Source: Clostridiales bacterium UBA5446 (GTDB lineage: Bacteria; Bacillota; Clostridia; Oscillospirales; Oscillospiraceae). Taken from it: a stretch of DNA of 15,465 bases. The notes beneath the pieces are model-generated. The model made no database searches, was not told the DNA's origin, and was given only the letters and a program-made list of their open reading frames with translations. Location: the NCBI GenBank assembly GCA_002427465.1, contig DIRC01000062.1:1-15465 (forward strand), read 5' to 3'. A program made the position numbers and the translations under genes. Shown piece after piece: positions 8,000 through 14,818 of the stretch. The first letter of the stretch is position 1. Every line of letters begins with the position of its first letter.

Positions 8000-8734
8000 T
8001 TATACTCCCCTCTTTTTGATTTCACCCAAGCCATAGTATGGAATGACCTCGTCTATCAGACGCTGCCTGGCTGCGATGGGAGGGAGATTCCAGTTGGTTG
8101 GGCAGGAGCACATGATCTCTACCATAGAGTATCCCTCGTTGTTGAGCTGCGCCTCGAAAGCGTTCTTTATATAACCCTTAAGCTTGTTGATCTCTGCCGG
8201 GGTGGTGACGGCTCCGCGCGCAACATAGGCCGGAGTAAAGCTGTATGCGATGAGCTCCGGCACTTTTATGGGGATACCGGTAAGATCGCAATTGCGGCCC
8301 GAGGGGGATGTGGCAGTCTTCTGTCCGGGCATGGTGGTCCAAGACATCTGGCCTCCGGTCATGCCGAAGTTGCCGTTGTTGACGGTGAAAACGCAAATGT
8401 TTTCGTTCCTGTAGGCCGCGTTCAGGGTTTCCGCGATACCAATATTATAAGCGTCGCCATCGCCCTGATAGGTGAACACGAACTTGTCCGGCTCAGCTCT
8501 GCGAATGCCGGTGGCAACTGCGGCGGCCCTGCCGTGGGGAGACTGGATCAAATCGATGCTGATACCGCTCTTCAGGTGGCAGCTGCAGCCCACGCCAATT
8601 GCCGCGATGGTCTTTTTATCAAGGCCGTATTCCTCAAGACACTCGCAGATAAGGCGCAGAAGCACACCATGACCGCAGCCACCGCAGAACAAGGAATAAT
8701 TCATAAGCTCCGGAGCTTTTTTTTCGATAGCCAT
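8000..8734 (-). CDS. 2-oxoacid:ferredoxin oxidoreductase, beta subunit (thiamine diphosphate-binding)
   Basis: Catalytic beta subunit that binds thiamine diphosphate and a 4Fe-4S cluster. Length 244 residues, as expected for the small beta subunit of VOR/KOR enzymes. FCGGCGHG (residues 16-23, C17 and C20) together with C50 or C52 (GVGCSCH) supplies cluster cysteines. HGRAAAVATGI follows, and the thiamine diphosphate motif runs from GDGD (91-94) to NN (119-120) in NNGNFGMTGGQ. The start ATG 8734 lies one base after the alpha-gene stop, with AAGGAGGT inside the end of the alpha gene. The fourth cluster ligand was not assigned. Confidence 0.94.
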   Translation of the reverse strand: MAIEKKAPELMNYSLFCGGCGHGVLLRLICECLEEYGLDKKTIAAIGVGCSCHLKSGISIDLIQSPHGRAAAVATGIRRAEPDKFVFTYQGDGDAYNIGIAETLNAAYRNENICVFTVNNGNFGMTGGQMSWTTMPGQKTATSPSGRNCDLTGIPIKVPELIAYSFTPAYVARGAVTTPAEINKLKGYIKNAFEAQLNNEGYSMVEIMCSCPTNWNLPPIAARQRLIDEVIPYYGLGEIKKRGV

Positions 8735-8735
8735 A

Positions 8736-9803
8736 TCAGTAGACCTCCTTTATCTCGCCGTCTTTGATCCTGGCAAAGTCGGCCTTGAGCGTGTCGTCCT
8801 TGGGAATATCACATACATAGGCTAACGCATAGACGGGAACAGAACCCATGCCGTACCTTTTGGCATAAAGGGCCACGTCATCAACCATCTGACCCTCACC
8901 GTTGGTCTCCACGGAAATGAAGCCCTTGAGGTTTTTGTTCTTTGCGGCCAGCTCCGCGAATGCCTTTTCGGGATAAGGCCATGCGGTGATGGGACGGATG
9001 AAGCCGACCTTCTCGCCATTGGCGCGAAGCTCCTGCACAATGCCCTCCACGGCCCGTCCGGGCAGCCCAAAGGCTACGAACACATACTCCGCGTCCTCTG
9101 TATAAAGAGCCTCCCAGCGCTGCTCGTTCTCGCGCATTGCGCGAACCTTTGCTATATAGACGTCGGATTCCTTCTGCAGATCCCGGCCAAGGAAGTCGCC
9201 GCGCCGGACCTTGTAGGTACCGTCCAGGCCCCAGTCGCATCTCTTTATTTCGCGAAACTCAGGATAATCGCAGGGCTCCATCATCTGGCCCAGGCCGCTC
9301 TCGGTCATGATCTCCACAATGCAGCGGTACTTTTCGGCAATGTCGAAGGCCTCATACATCAGGTCAACGCCCTCCTGGATCGTGCTGGGGCAGAGAATGA
9401 TGTTGCGATAGTCGCCGTTGCCGCCGCCGCGGGTCTCCCTGTGGTAATCGGTTTGGGCGCCGTTGAGGGCTCCGAGGCCGTTGCCCCAGCGGACAACGTT
9501 AAGAATAACCGCCGGGAAGTTCATCTGGTTCATGTAAGAAATGCCTTCCTGCTTGAGCGAGATGCCCGGCCCCGAAGAGGCAGTCAGCACCCTGTGTCCG
9601 CAGGCGGAGACGCCCATGACTATGTTGATGCCCGCCAGTTCGCTTTCGGCCTGAATAAAGGTCCTCCCCAGCTCCGGCATACGACCGGAAAGGTATTCCA
9701 TAGTCTCCGTTGAGGGAGTTATCGGATATCCGGCATATATTTCAGCTCCGGCTCTCATCGCGGCCTCGGCCATCGCGATGTTGCCTTTTACCATGTCACC
9801 CAT
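8736..9803 (-). CDS. vorB: 2-oxoacid:ferredoxin oxidoreductase, alpha subunit (VorB-type)
   Basis: Alpha subunit of the same enzyme, contributing the pyrimidine side of the cofactor site and the CoA-handling domain. It has 355 residues. GYPITPSTE (residues 25-33) and the ASSGPGISLKQEGISYM segment are the conserved alpha-subunit motifs. The length and company (67-residue ferredoxin, 244-residue beta, 178-residue gamma, next to ptb and buk) match clusters usually annotated as 3-methyl-2-oxobutanoate dehydrogenase VorB, but substrate choice among branched-chain 2-oxoacids, 2-oxoglutarate and others cannot be read from the sequence. The start ATG 9803 has GAGGAGG seven bases upstream, which overlaps the stop region of the ferredoxin gene. 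Confidence 0.92.
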   Translation of the reverse strand: MGDMVKGNIAMAEAAMRAGAEIYAGYPITPSTETMEYLSGRMPELGRTFIQAESELAGINIVMGVSACGHRVLTASSGPGISLKQEGISYMNQMNFPAVILNVVRWGNGLGALNGAQTDYHRETRGGGNGDYRNIILCPSTIQEGVDLMYEAFDIAEKYRCIVEIMTESGLGQMMEPCDYPEFREIKRCDWGLDGTYKVRRGDFLGRDLQKESDVYIAKVRAMRENEQRWEALYTEDAEYVFVAFGLPGRAVEGIVQELRANGEKVGFIRPITAWPYPEKAFAELAAKNKNLKGFISVETNGEGQMVDDVALYAKRYGMGSVPVYALAYVCDIPKDDTLKADFARIKDGEIKEVY

Positions 9804-9815
9804 TTCTATTCCTCC

Positions 9816-10019
9816 TCAATCGCCCGTGATCGTGAAAACGGCATCGGGGCAAATGATGTAGCAGATGCCGCACCCAATGCATTTTTCCTCATCAACGGTT
9901 ATATGCTTGTAGCCTCTGGAGTTTATCTCATTTGTCATGGATATGGCTTTTTTTGCGCAATTTTCCATGCATAGTCCGCAGGCCTTGCAGTTCTCGGGGT
10001 TCACTTTAGCCTTGCTCAT
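9816..10019 (-). CDS. 2-oxoacid:ferredoxin oxidoreductase, delta subunit (2x [4Fe-4S] ferredoxin)
   Basis: Small ferredoxin-like delta subunit that carries electrons from the beta subunit to soluble ferredoxin. 67 residues with two complete CxxCxxCxxxC motifs: C11, C14, C17, C21 and C47, C50, C53, C57. The start ATG 10019 has GGAGG seven bases upstream. It sits 22 bases after phosphate butyryltransferase and 12 bases before the alpha gene, so it belongs to the same transcript. Confidence 0.93.
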   Translation of the reverse strand: MSKAKVNPENCKACGLCMENCAKKAISMTNEINSRGYKHITVDEEKCIGCGICYIICPDAVFTITGD

Positions 10020-10041
10020 AATAATTCCTCCGTTTCTTTGT

Positions 10042-10947
10042 TTATTCGCCGCAGGCCAGGATGGCCCACGCTATCGACGTAACTTTGCCCTCGATGGAAG
10101 CGGCGCGTGACGACATGACCACAGGAGCTGCCGCTCCGATCACAATGCCCGCGGTCTGGCCCTTGCCGAAGTAGCCTATGGCTTTACCCATGCAGTTGCC
10201 GGTCTCGATATTTGGTACGAGAAATAGATCCACATCGCCGCTGACACGGCTGTTCAGCCCTTTTTCCGCTGCCGCATCCGGGCGCATCGCGACATCAAAG
10301 GCGATGGGGCCTTCGTAAATGCCCCGGGGCAGCTCGCCGCGCTCAGCCATTTTGCAGAGCGCCGCCGCGTCTGCCGTGGCGGGTATTTTAGGATCGACCT
10401 TCTCATTGGCGGTCAGTATGGCAATCTTCGGCTCCTTGATACCCATGTTGTGCAGCACGGGTACGGCATTTTTCAGTATCTCCACCTTGTCCTCCAGGGA
10501 GGGCGCAACGGTCATGCCGCCGTCGGTAATGAAAAAGAGCTTCTTTTCGCCGGGCACGTCATAGCATGTGAGAACATTGAGCTGCCGGCCGGTGCGAAGT
10601 CCGACCTCCTTGTTGAGAACGGCGCGAAGAAAATCGCTGGTGTTCATCTTGCCTTTTACGAAAACATCAGCCCTTCCCAAACTGACAAGCTCCACTGCCC
10701 GAATCCCAACTTTCTTATCGTCCTTCTCGTCGACGATCTCGGCCTTTTCAATGGGAAATCCGTCTTTAGCGGCAAGCTCCCGTATCCTGTCCTCATCGCC
10801 AACGAGAATAACATCGCAAAGGTCCAGATCAGTGACCGCCTGGGCCGCATGTATCATCTTATTATCGGCAGCGGCCGCGATGGCAATGGTACGCTTGGGC
10901 TTCCTTGCGCAGGCGGCTTTTACAATGTCATTAAATTGTGCGTACAT
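10042..10947 (-). CDS. ptb: Phosphate butyryltransferase
   Basis: Converts butyryl-CoA (or a related short or branched acyl-CoA such as isobutyryl-CoA) and phosphate to acyl phosphate and CoA in the cytoplasm. Its 301 residues are the family's usual length. It is assigned to the phosphate acetyl/butyryltransferase family by its overall sequence (for example VFVKGKMNTSDFLRAVLN, FFITDGGMTVAP, and a C-terminal GKGQTAGIVIGAAAPVV). The start ATG 10947 has AAGGAG eight bases upstream, overlapping the stop of the butyrate kinase gene. The gene order is kinase first and then transferase, the reverse of the ptb-buk order known in Clostridium acetobutylicum. In this operon it would act on the acyl-CoA made by the downstream-encoded oxidoreductase. 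Confidence 0.92.
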   Translation of the reverse strand: MYAQFNDIVKAACARKPKRTIAIAAAADNKMIHAAQAVTDLDLCDVILVGDEDRIRELAAKDGFPIEKAEIVDEKDDKKVGIRAVELVSLGRADVFVKGKMNTSDFLRAVLNKEVGLRTGRQLNVLTCYDVPGEKKLFFITDGGMTVAPSLEDKVEILKNAVPVLHNMGIKEPKIAILTANEKVDPKIPATADAAALCKMAERGELPRGIYEGPIAFDVAMRPDAAAEKGLNSRVSGDVDLFLVPNIETGNCMGKAIGYFGKGQTAGIVIGAAAPVVMSSRAASIEGKVTSIAWAILACGE

Positions 10948-10959
10948 CTGGTATTCTCC

Positions 10960-12024
10960 TTACGCTTTTTCGTAGATATGGAAGCCTTCCTCGCCGTCGA
11001 GCACCCTCGTTATACCCTCGGCCAGCGCCTCCATCTCCTTTGCCCCTGGCACTACGGTCACCGGGGCCAAAAAGGACACACTCACCTTTATTTTCTCTGT
11101 GAGCCTCTTTGAATAGGCACAGCCGCCGGTGAGGATAATGCTGTCCACGCAGCCCCTGACAACAGTTGCAAGAGCGCCGATCTCCTTGGCGATCTGATAG
11201 GCCATGACATTCAGAATGAAATCCGCGTGTTCGTTGCCGCCGTCTATCATACTTTCCACATCAATAAGGCTGCTGGTACCCAAGTGGGAAACAAGTCCCC
11301 CCCGGCCCTTGATGTGTTTCATCATTTCGTCCTTAGTGTATTTGCCGGAGTAGCAGAGATCCACATAGGCTTTGCCATTGAGCTTTCCCGCTCGCTCCGG
11401 GGACATGGGACCTTCGTCGTCGCTGCATAGATCGATGATTCGCCCGTGCTCATGGAGGTTAATGCTGATACCGCCCCCCATGTGTGCCACTATGAAGTTC
11501 ATGTCCTCATACCTTTTTCCAAGGGAAGCAGCTACGTCCTTTGCGGTGGCGCGGGTGTTCAGCACATGGGAGAAGGGGCGTCTTTTAATCTCGGCGAGTC
11601 CGGTAGTCCTGGCGATATCCCGGACCTCATTGACACAGACAGCGTCATAGATATAGGCCTTGCAGCCAGCAGTCTTTGCTATGTCGTCCGCAATGATGGC
11701 GGACAGGTTGGAAGGGTGGTTCGTTACTGGGTGCCGGCAGGCTTCCAGAAGGTTTTCTTCCACCAGATAGGCGCCTCCCTTGGCATAGCCGAAGGTACCG
11801 CCTCTGGCGGCGACGGCATCGAAATTCTTGGCGCTTACCCCGTTATTATTAAGGAACCGCAGAATGGCGTCCCGCCTGATTGGGTATTGGTCAAGAAGCG
11901 TTGCGCAATGCTCCAGTTCCTCCGCCGAATGGACGATGTTCTCCTCAAGAGTATTATTTCCATCGACGAAAACAGCGAGCTTAGTGGAAGTGGAGCCGGT
12001 ATTGATAACAAGTATTTTGTACAA
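10960..12024 (-). CDS. buk: Butyrate kinase (TTG start)
   Basis: Transfers phosphate from acyl phosphate to ADP, giving a short-chain acid and ATP; a cytoplasmic acetate/butyrate kinase (ASKHA fold) enzyme. It has 354 residues, close to the usual ~355. INTGSTSTKLAVF near the N-terminus is the first phosphate-binding motif; VAHMGGGISINLH and the adenosine-side motif VRGCVDSIILTGGCAYS follow. The start is TTG 12024, supported by AAGGAG at 12032-12037 (seven bases away) and by an in-frame TAA at 12040-12042 that rules out extension. TTG is a weak start and may hold down expression, or the gene may be coupled to the short leader frame just upstream. It is the first gene of the operon. Confidence 0.93.
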   Translation of the reverse strand: MYKILVINTGSTSTKLAVFVDGNNTLEENIVHSAEELEHCATLLDQYPIRRDAILRFLNNNGVSAKNFDAVAARGGTFGYAKGGAYLVEENLLEACRHPVTNHPSNLSAIIADDIAKTAGCKAYIYDAVCVNEVRDIARTTGLAEIKRRPFSHVLNTRATAKDVAASLGKRYEDMNFIVAHMGGGISINLHEHGRIIDLCSDDEGPMSPERAGKLNGKAYVDLCYSGKYTKDEMMKHIKGRGGLVSHLGTSSLIDVESMIDGGNEHADFILNVMAYQIAKEIGALATVVRGCVDSIILTGGCAYSKRLTEKIKVSVSFLAPVTVVPGAKEMEALAEGITRVLDGEEGFHIYEKA

Positions 12025-12031
12025 TCGAACT

Positions 12032-12037
12032 CTCCTT
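12032..12037 (-). promoter_or_regulatory. Ribosome binding site that fixes the TTG start of buk
   Basis: AAGGAG on the minus strand, seven bases before TTG 12024 and three bases after the TAA (12040-12042) that closes the leader frame. No ATG or GTG lies in this frame between that stop and the TTG. Confidence 0.75.
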
Positions 12038-12039
12038 CT

Positions 12040-12075
12040 TTACCGGAGGGGCGTACAAAGCGCGGCTGGCTGCAT
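12040..12075 (-). CDS. Possible 11-codon leader peptide upstream of buk
   Basis: A short frame reads MQPAALCTPLR then TAA. Its ATG (12075) is preceded at seven bases by GGAGG (12083-12087), as good as any site in this operon. It lies in the promoter-to-gene leader, in the same frame as buk, and stops three bases before the buk ribosome binding site. Its own site can pair with its distal end (CCGGAGG 12083-12089 with CCTCCGG 12043-12049), so translation and RNA folding would compete. It could couple translation into the TTG-started buk or act as an attenuator. Nothing proves that it is translated. Confidence 0.4.
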   Translation of the reverse strand: MQPAALCTPLR

Positions 12076-12101
12076 CCTACTGCCTCCGGATATTTGCTTT
12101 G

Positions 12102-12126
12102 CCGTCGGAATGGGCGTTTCCGATGG
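12102..12126 (-). other. Small hairpin in the buk leader RNA
   Basis: Nearly symmetrical arms CCATCGGAA and TTCCGACGG (8 of 9 pairs) around a 7-base loop, just after the predicted transcription start. It has no T-run and is not a terminator. It could be part of a structured leader; I do not recognise a known riboswitch. Confidence 0.35.
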
Positions 12127-12139
12127 ACTTTACATTTTC

Positions 12140-12168
12140 ACTATAATTGGCTTTTTACCGTGTGTCGA
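12140..12168 (-). promoter_or_regulatory. Sigma-A-type promoter of the buk-ptb-vor-ldh operon
   Basis: Minus strand: -35 TCGACA (12163-12168, 5 of 6 to consensus), 17-base spacer, -10 TATAGT (12140-12145, 5 of 6). Predicted start near 12133, leaving a leader of about 109 bases before buk. A TGTAAAGT at 12127-12134, close to the start point, resembles half of the repeated element in front of the GntR gene, but this is only one weak copy. Confidence 0.65.
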
Positions 12169-12182
12169 ATTTCAAACCAAAA

Positions 12183-12218
12183 CGAGAGCTTTGCACAAAA
12201 TTCTGTGCAAAGCTCTCG
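12183..12218 (-). terminator. Rho-independent terminator of the GntR regulator gene
   Basis: A perfect 15-base inverted repeat (12183-12197 and 12204-12218, core GAGAGCTTTGCACA) with a 6-base loop starts 25 bases after the regulator's stop. On the minus strand it is followed by TTTTGGTTTG. It separates the regulator transcript from the buk promoter 15 bases further on. On the plus strand the tail is not a T-run. Confidence 0.75.
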
Positions 12219-12243
12219 AAGTTTGTATATAATTCGATGTGCA

Positions 12244-12975
12244 TCAGTATCGCATCGCCCTGGAGACTGTCAGCATCAAATGTTTTTCCATGCGCCGCTC
12301 CGCCAGATCCTCGTCCCGCTGGCGTATGGCGTCATATATTTTTTTGTGCCGCTCAAGCATGTTCTGGCAAGCGCCGGCGTTCAGGGCCGAAAACCTGAAA
12401 AAGTGTATCTTTGGGTCGATATGCATATAGGATTCCACCAGATATTGATTGTGGGCGGCGTTCATTATAATTATGTGGAATTCGTGGTCCTTCTCCCCCA
12501 GCGCATGAAATAATTGCTTCGCCTGGGATTCATTTATTATATTGATGTCTTCGTCCCAGGCCCTGCCAATCCCCTTGGCCATCAGCACCTCCGTATCCGC
12601 AAGGTTTTTCTCCACGAGACTCCTTTCCGAACCCAGCATTTGCGAGCAGGCCAGCCTGGCCGCCAACTTTTCAAGTGCTATCCGCACTTCGAGAAGCGCT
12701 ACGTAATCACCGGGCTGCATTTCATATACGGTATAGCCCTGGACACCCTTTTCAAGGAAGCCCTCTTTCTCGAGCGCGGCGAACGCATCCCGCACCGGCG
12801 TGCGGCTAACGTTCATTTCCACAGCTATCTGTTCCTGATTGAGCTTTTGCCCGGGAGCGATCCTGTGGTCCACAATGTTGTCTCTCAGCACCATATATAC
12901 CAGCTCGGTGTTTGAAATGAACGGATTTTTCTCTCGAAGCTCATTTATGCTCTTTTCATATTTAGAAGTTCTCAT
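12244..12975 (-). CDS. GntR-family transcriptional regulator, FadR subfamily (FCD domain)
   Basis: DNA-binding regulator that responds to a small organic acid or acyl-type ligand. Its 243 residues hold a winged helix-turn-helix at about 20-85 (NQEQIAVEMNVSRTPVRDAFAALEKEGFL is the recognition part) and an all-helical FCD ligand domain at about 90-235. That domain has likely metal/ligand residues D163, H167, H210 and H232 (KDHEFH; ERHKKIYDAIRQRD; MEKHL). The start ATG 12975 has GGAGGTG upstream. It is divergent from the SLC13 transporter and sits upstream of, and in line with, the buk operon, so it most likely controls one or both. A tandem repeat overlapping its own promoter points to autoregulation. 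It probably senses the acid taken up or a product of its breakdown; this is inference. Confidence 0.9.
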   Translation of the reverse strand: MRTSKYEKSINELREKNPFISNTELVYMVLRDNIVDHRIAPGQKLNQEQIAVEMNVSRTPVRDAFAALEKEGFLEKGVQGYTVYEMQPGDYVALLEVRIALEKLAARLACSQMLGSERSLVEKNLADTEVLMAKGIGRAWDEDINIINESQAKQLFHALGEKDHEFHIIIMNAAHNQYLVESYMHIDPKIHFFRFSALNAGACQNMLERHKKIYDAIRQRDEDLAERRMEKHLMLTVSRAMRY

Positions 12976-13017
12976 TCCCGCACCTCCGCATGTGCCGCCG
13001 CCGCAGCTATTGATGTA

Positions 13018-13043
13018 GATAGTTTACAAAGATAGTCTACAAA
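13018..13043. repeat. Tandem 13-base repeat, likely GntR operator
   Basis: GATAGTTTACAAA (13018-13030) is followed directly by GATAGTCTACAAA (13031-13043), with one mismatch. On the minus strand the units contain TGTAAACTA and TGTAGACTA, the TGT-rich half-site style of FadR-type regulators. The outer part also reads as an inverted repeat (TGTAGA at 13015-13020 with TCTACA at 13037-13042, allowing for the outermost base). It covers the -10 and predicted start of the GntR gene, so binding would block that promoter. Confidence 0.55.
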
Positions 13044-13062
13044 TTTTTGCGCGATATGTCAA
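13034..13062 (-). promoter_or_regulatory. Promoter of the GntR regulator gene
   Basis: Minus strand: perfect -35 TTGACA (13057-13062), 17-base spacer, -10 TAGACT (13034-13039, 4 of 6). The -10 lies inside the second unit of the tandem repeat, consistent with autorepression. Confidence 0.65.
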
Positions 13063-13167
13063 TTAACATTATTTTTTAATGCTACTCCCTCCTTTCCAGA
13101 CGTCCAAAGAACAAAATACCTGAAAATGTCCTTATCAAAGAACACATACCACCCTACCGGACATATT

Positions 13168-13197
13168 TTGACACATTTCCCCCGCCGCGGTTATTCT
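13168..13197 (+). promoter_or_regulatory. Candidate promoter of the SLC13 transporter gene
   Basis: Perfect -35 TTGACA (13168-13173), 18-base spacer, -10 TATTCT (13192-13197, 4 of 6). This would leave a leader of about 120 bases. The -10 is weak, as expected for an activated or conditional promoter. Confidence 0.4.
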
Positions 13198-13324
13198 ACT
13201 GATATAAATTGTACGTCTGTTGGGCAAAGACAATGGTGCAATTTGTGTAATACCCACAATAATCGCGGCTGGCATTCGAGCAAGTTGACATGGAAACCTA
13301 TATTACAAAAGGAGAGATTGGGAA

Positions 13325-14785
13325 ATGGAAGCAAAAAAAACATCGGCGAGTAAATGGATATTGCTTGTCATCGCCTTACTTTTAATGTTCACAACACACT
13401 ATATCACTCCCCCCGCAGGGCTCAGCCAGGCCGGATTGCAGATACTCGGCATTCTGGTTGGCGCCATCATACTCTTTTTGAGCTGGGGCACCGGGTTCAC
13501 CAGCATGCTGGTCGTCTTCGCCTTGATGACCGTGGACGGCCTCACCGCCGCGAAAGTCACTGCGGCCACCTTCGGCAACAACACTGTCGTATTCCTGATG
13601 TTCTGCATGATGCTCGCGGCCAGCCTTACCAAGAGCGGCGCGGCACGAAGAATTGCGGTCTGGTTCCTTACAAACAATCTTTCGCGCAAAAGTCCATGGT
13701 GGACTGTGATCATGTTTTTCGCGGCAAACTATGTCCTCAACTTCGTTCTGTCTACTGCCGCAACGATATTCGTAATGCTGCCGATCGCGGTGGAGATGCT
13801 TGAGAGCGTCGGAGTCAAGAAGGAGGACAAGGCCCCCATTGCTGTCGTTCTGCTTCTGGGCACGCTTGTTACCGGACTTATATCCAACTCGGCCAACCCC
13901 ATTTCCCACGCGACCACCCTTCAGGGCTTCTCTTTCTATGAATCCTTTGCCGGCGCGCCCCTGGATTTCTTTACCTACTGCGCAATCGCGACCCCTCTTA
14001 CCATCATAGCATGTATCGCATTTGTTATTATGGTCAAATTCCTTTGGCACCCCGACGTATCCATGCTTAAGAATGTCAATTATGATGTTCTTAGGGAAAG
14101 TGTCGGCACCATGACCAAGAAAGAAAAGTGGTCTGTTGTTTTCTACATCATCTGCGTCATTCTGTGGATGATGCCCGGCCTCAGCAAATATGTATGGCCC
14201 GCGAGTGCGGCATTCTTCAACAAGATCAACAACTGCCTGCCTCCTCTCGCTGCGCTGTTCCTTATGAACTTCATCAAAGTCGACGGCGAAAAGATCCTGG
14301 ATTGGAGTGAGGCTGTCAAGTCCGTCAACTGGCCGTCTTTCATGTTCATCGCAGCTATCATGGGTCTCGGCTCCTTCATGGGCAATGCTGACATCGGCAT
14401 TTCCGCATGGATGTCAGCAACCCTTTCACCCGTTTTCTCCAACATCAGTCCGTATATGTTCCTGCTTATCCTTGTAGTGTTAACTGAGTTAATGACAAGC
14501 TTCGTCTCTAACGCTGTTACAGTCTCTGTCATGATGGCTGTTGCAATGCCTCTTGCTCTTGGTGTATATGGCGGTCAGATCAGCGCCATCATCGTGGCGG
14601 TTCTTATAACTGGCGCCGCCGACAACGGTTGGAGCGCGCCTCCTGCTTCTCCCACCGCCGCTGTCGTTTACGGTTCCGGATGGGTCGATTCCAAGTCCAT
14701 GATGAAGTGGGGCCTGCTCACCGCTCTGCTCCATGCCATACTCACCATGTCCGTAGGATATCTGCTTGGCTTGGCGATCTGCTAA
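13325..14785 (+). CDS. SLC13/DASS-family anion symporter (organic acid transporter)
   Basis: Predicted inner-membrane transporter for a di- or tricarboxylate or similar anion, usually Na+-coupled. It has 486 residues and about 11-13 hydrophobic segments along the whole length. Two repeat-related motifs typical of the family are visible: STAATIFVMLPIAVEM (about residues 142-157) and a C-terminal SFVSNAVTVSVMMAVAMPLA, corresponding to the Ser-Asn-Thr substrate/Na+ sites of characterised members; here the second reads SNAVT. SNSANPISHATT near residue 190 is another conserved-looking loop. The start ATG 13325 has AAGGAG ten bases upstream. It is divergent from the GntR regulator and is followed 33 bases on by a dehydrogenase gene, so it probably imports the compound used by these genes. 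The substrate is unknown. Confidence 0.85.
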   Translation: MEAKKTSASKWILLVIALLLMFTTHYITPPAGLSQAGLQILGILVGAIILFLSWGTGFTSMLVVFALMTVDGLTAAKVTAATFGNNTVVFLMFCMMLAASLTKSGAARRIAVWFLTNNLSRKSPWWTVIMFFAANYVLNFVLSTAATIFVMLPIAVEMLESVGVKKEDKAPIAVVLLLGTLVTGLISNSANPISHATTLQGFSFYESFAGAPLDFFTYCAIATPLTIIACIAFVIMVKFLWHPDVSMLKNVNYDVLRESVGTMTKKEKWSVVFYIICVILWMMPGLSKYVWPASAAFFNKINNCLPPLAALFLMNFIKVDGEKILDWSEAVKSVNWPSFMFIAAIMGLGSFMGNADIGISAWMSATLSPVFSNISPYMFLLILVVLTELMTSFVSNAVTVSVMMAVAMPLALGVYGGQISAIIVAVLITGAADNGWSAPPASPTAAVVYGSGWVDSKSMMKWGLLTALLHAILTMSVGYLLGLAIC

Positions 14786-14818
14786 CAGCCTTAAAAAGCG
14801 AAAGAAGTGATCAAAAAT

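Larger units (their letters stand above)
12976..13324. other. Divergent control region between regulator and transporter
   Basis: 349 bases without a gene. From left to right it holds the GntR ribosome binding site, a tandem 13-base repeat (13018-13043) overlapping the GntR -10, the GntR -35 at 13057-13062, a candidate transporter promoter (13168-13197), a short inverted repeat TTGTG/CACAA (13243-13247 and 13255-13259), and the transporter ribosome binding site AAGGAG (13309-13314). Between 13081 and 13167 I see nothing recognisable. Confidence 0.6.

Noticed and set aside
12041..12130. Leader of buk considered as a c-di-GMP (GEMM) riboswitch, because of GGAAAC and GGCAAAGC stretches
   Set aside because: The expected paired helices and the tetraloop-receptor arrangement cannot be drawn from it. 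The only clear structures are one small hairpin and the pairing around the leader frame.
12121..12140. Possible catabolite-repression (cre) site near the buk start point
   Set aside because: TGAAAATGTAAAGT fails the central CG and other fixed positions of the cre consensus.
11446..12513. Long open plus-strand frame (355 codons) opposite buk and the regulator gene
   Set aside because: It runs antisense through butyrate kinase, the terminator and the regulator; its protein resembles nothing known and it has no credible start signal.
13285..13310. Second TTGACA close to the transporter gene
   Set aside because: No -10-like sequence lies 16-18 bases downstream; that position falls on the ribosome binding site.
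13126..13353. 75-codon plus-strand frame upstream of and overlapping the transporter start
   Set aside because: It crosses the transporter promoter region and runs into its start in another frame. No good ribosome binding site precedes it and the product is not recognisable.
13382..14050. Open minus-strand frame of 222 codons opposite the transporter
   Set aside because: Antisense of the SLC13 gene, with highly polar low-quality composition and no ribosome site evident.
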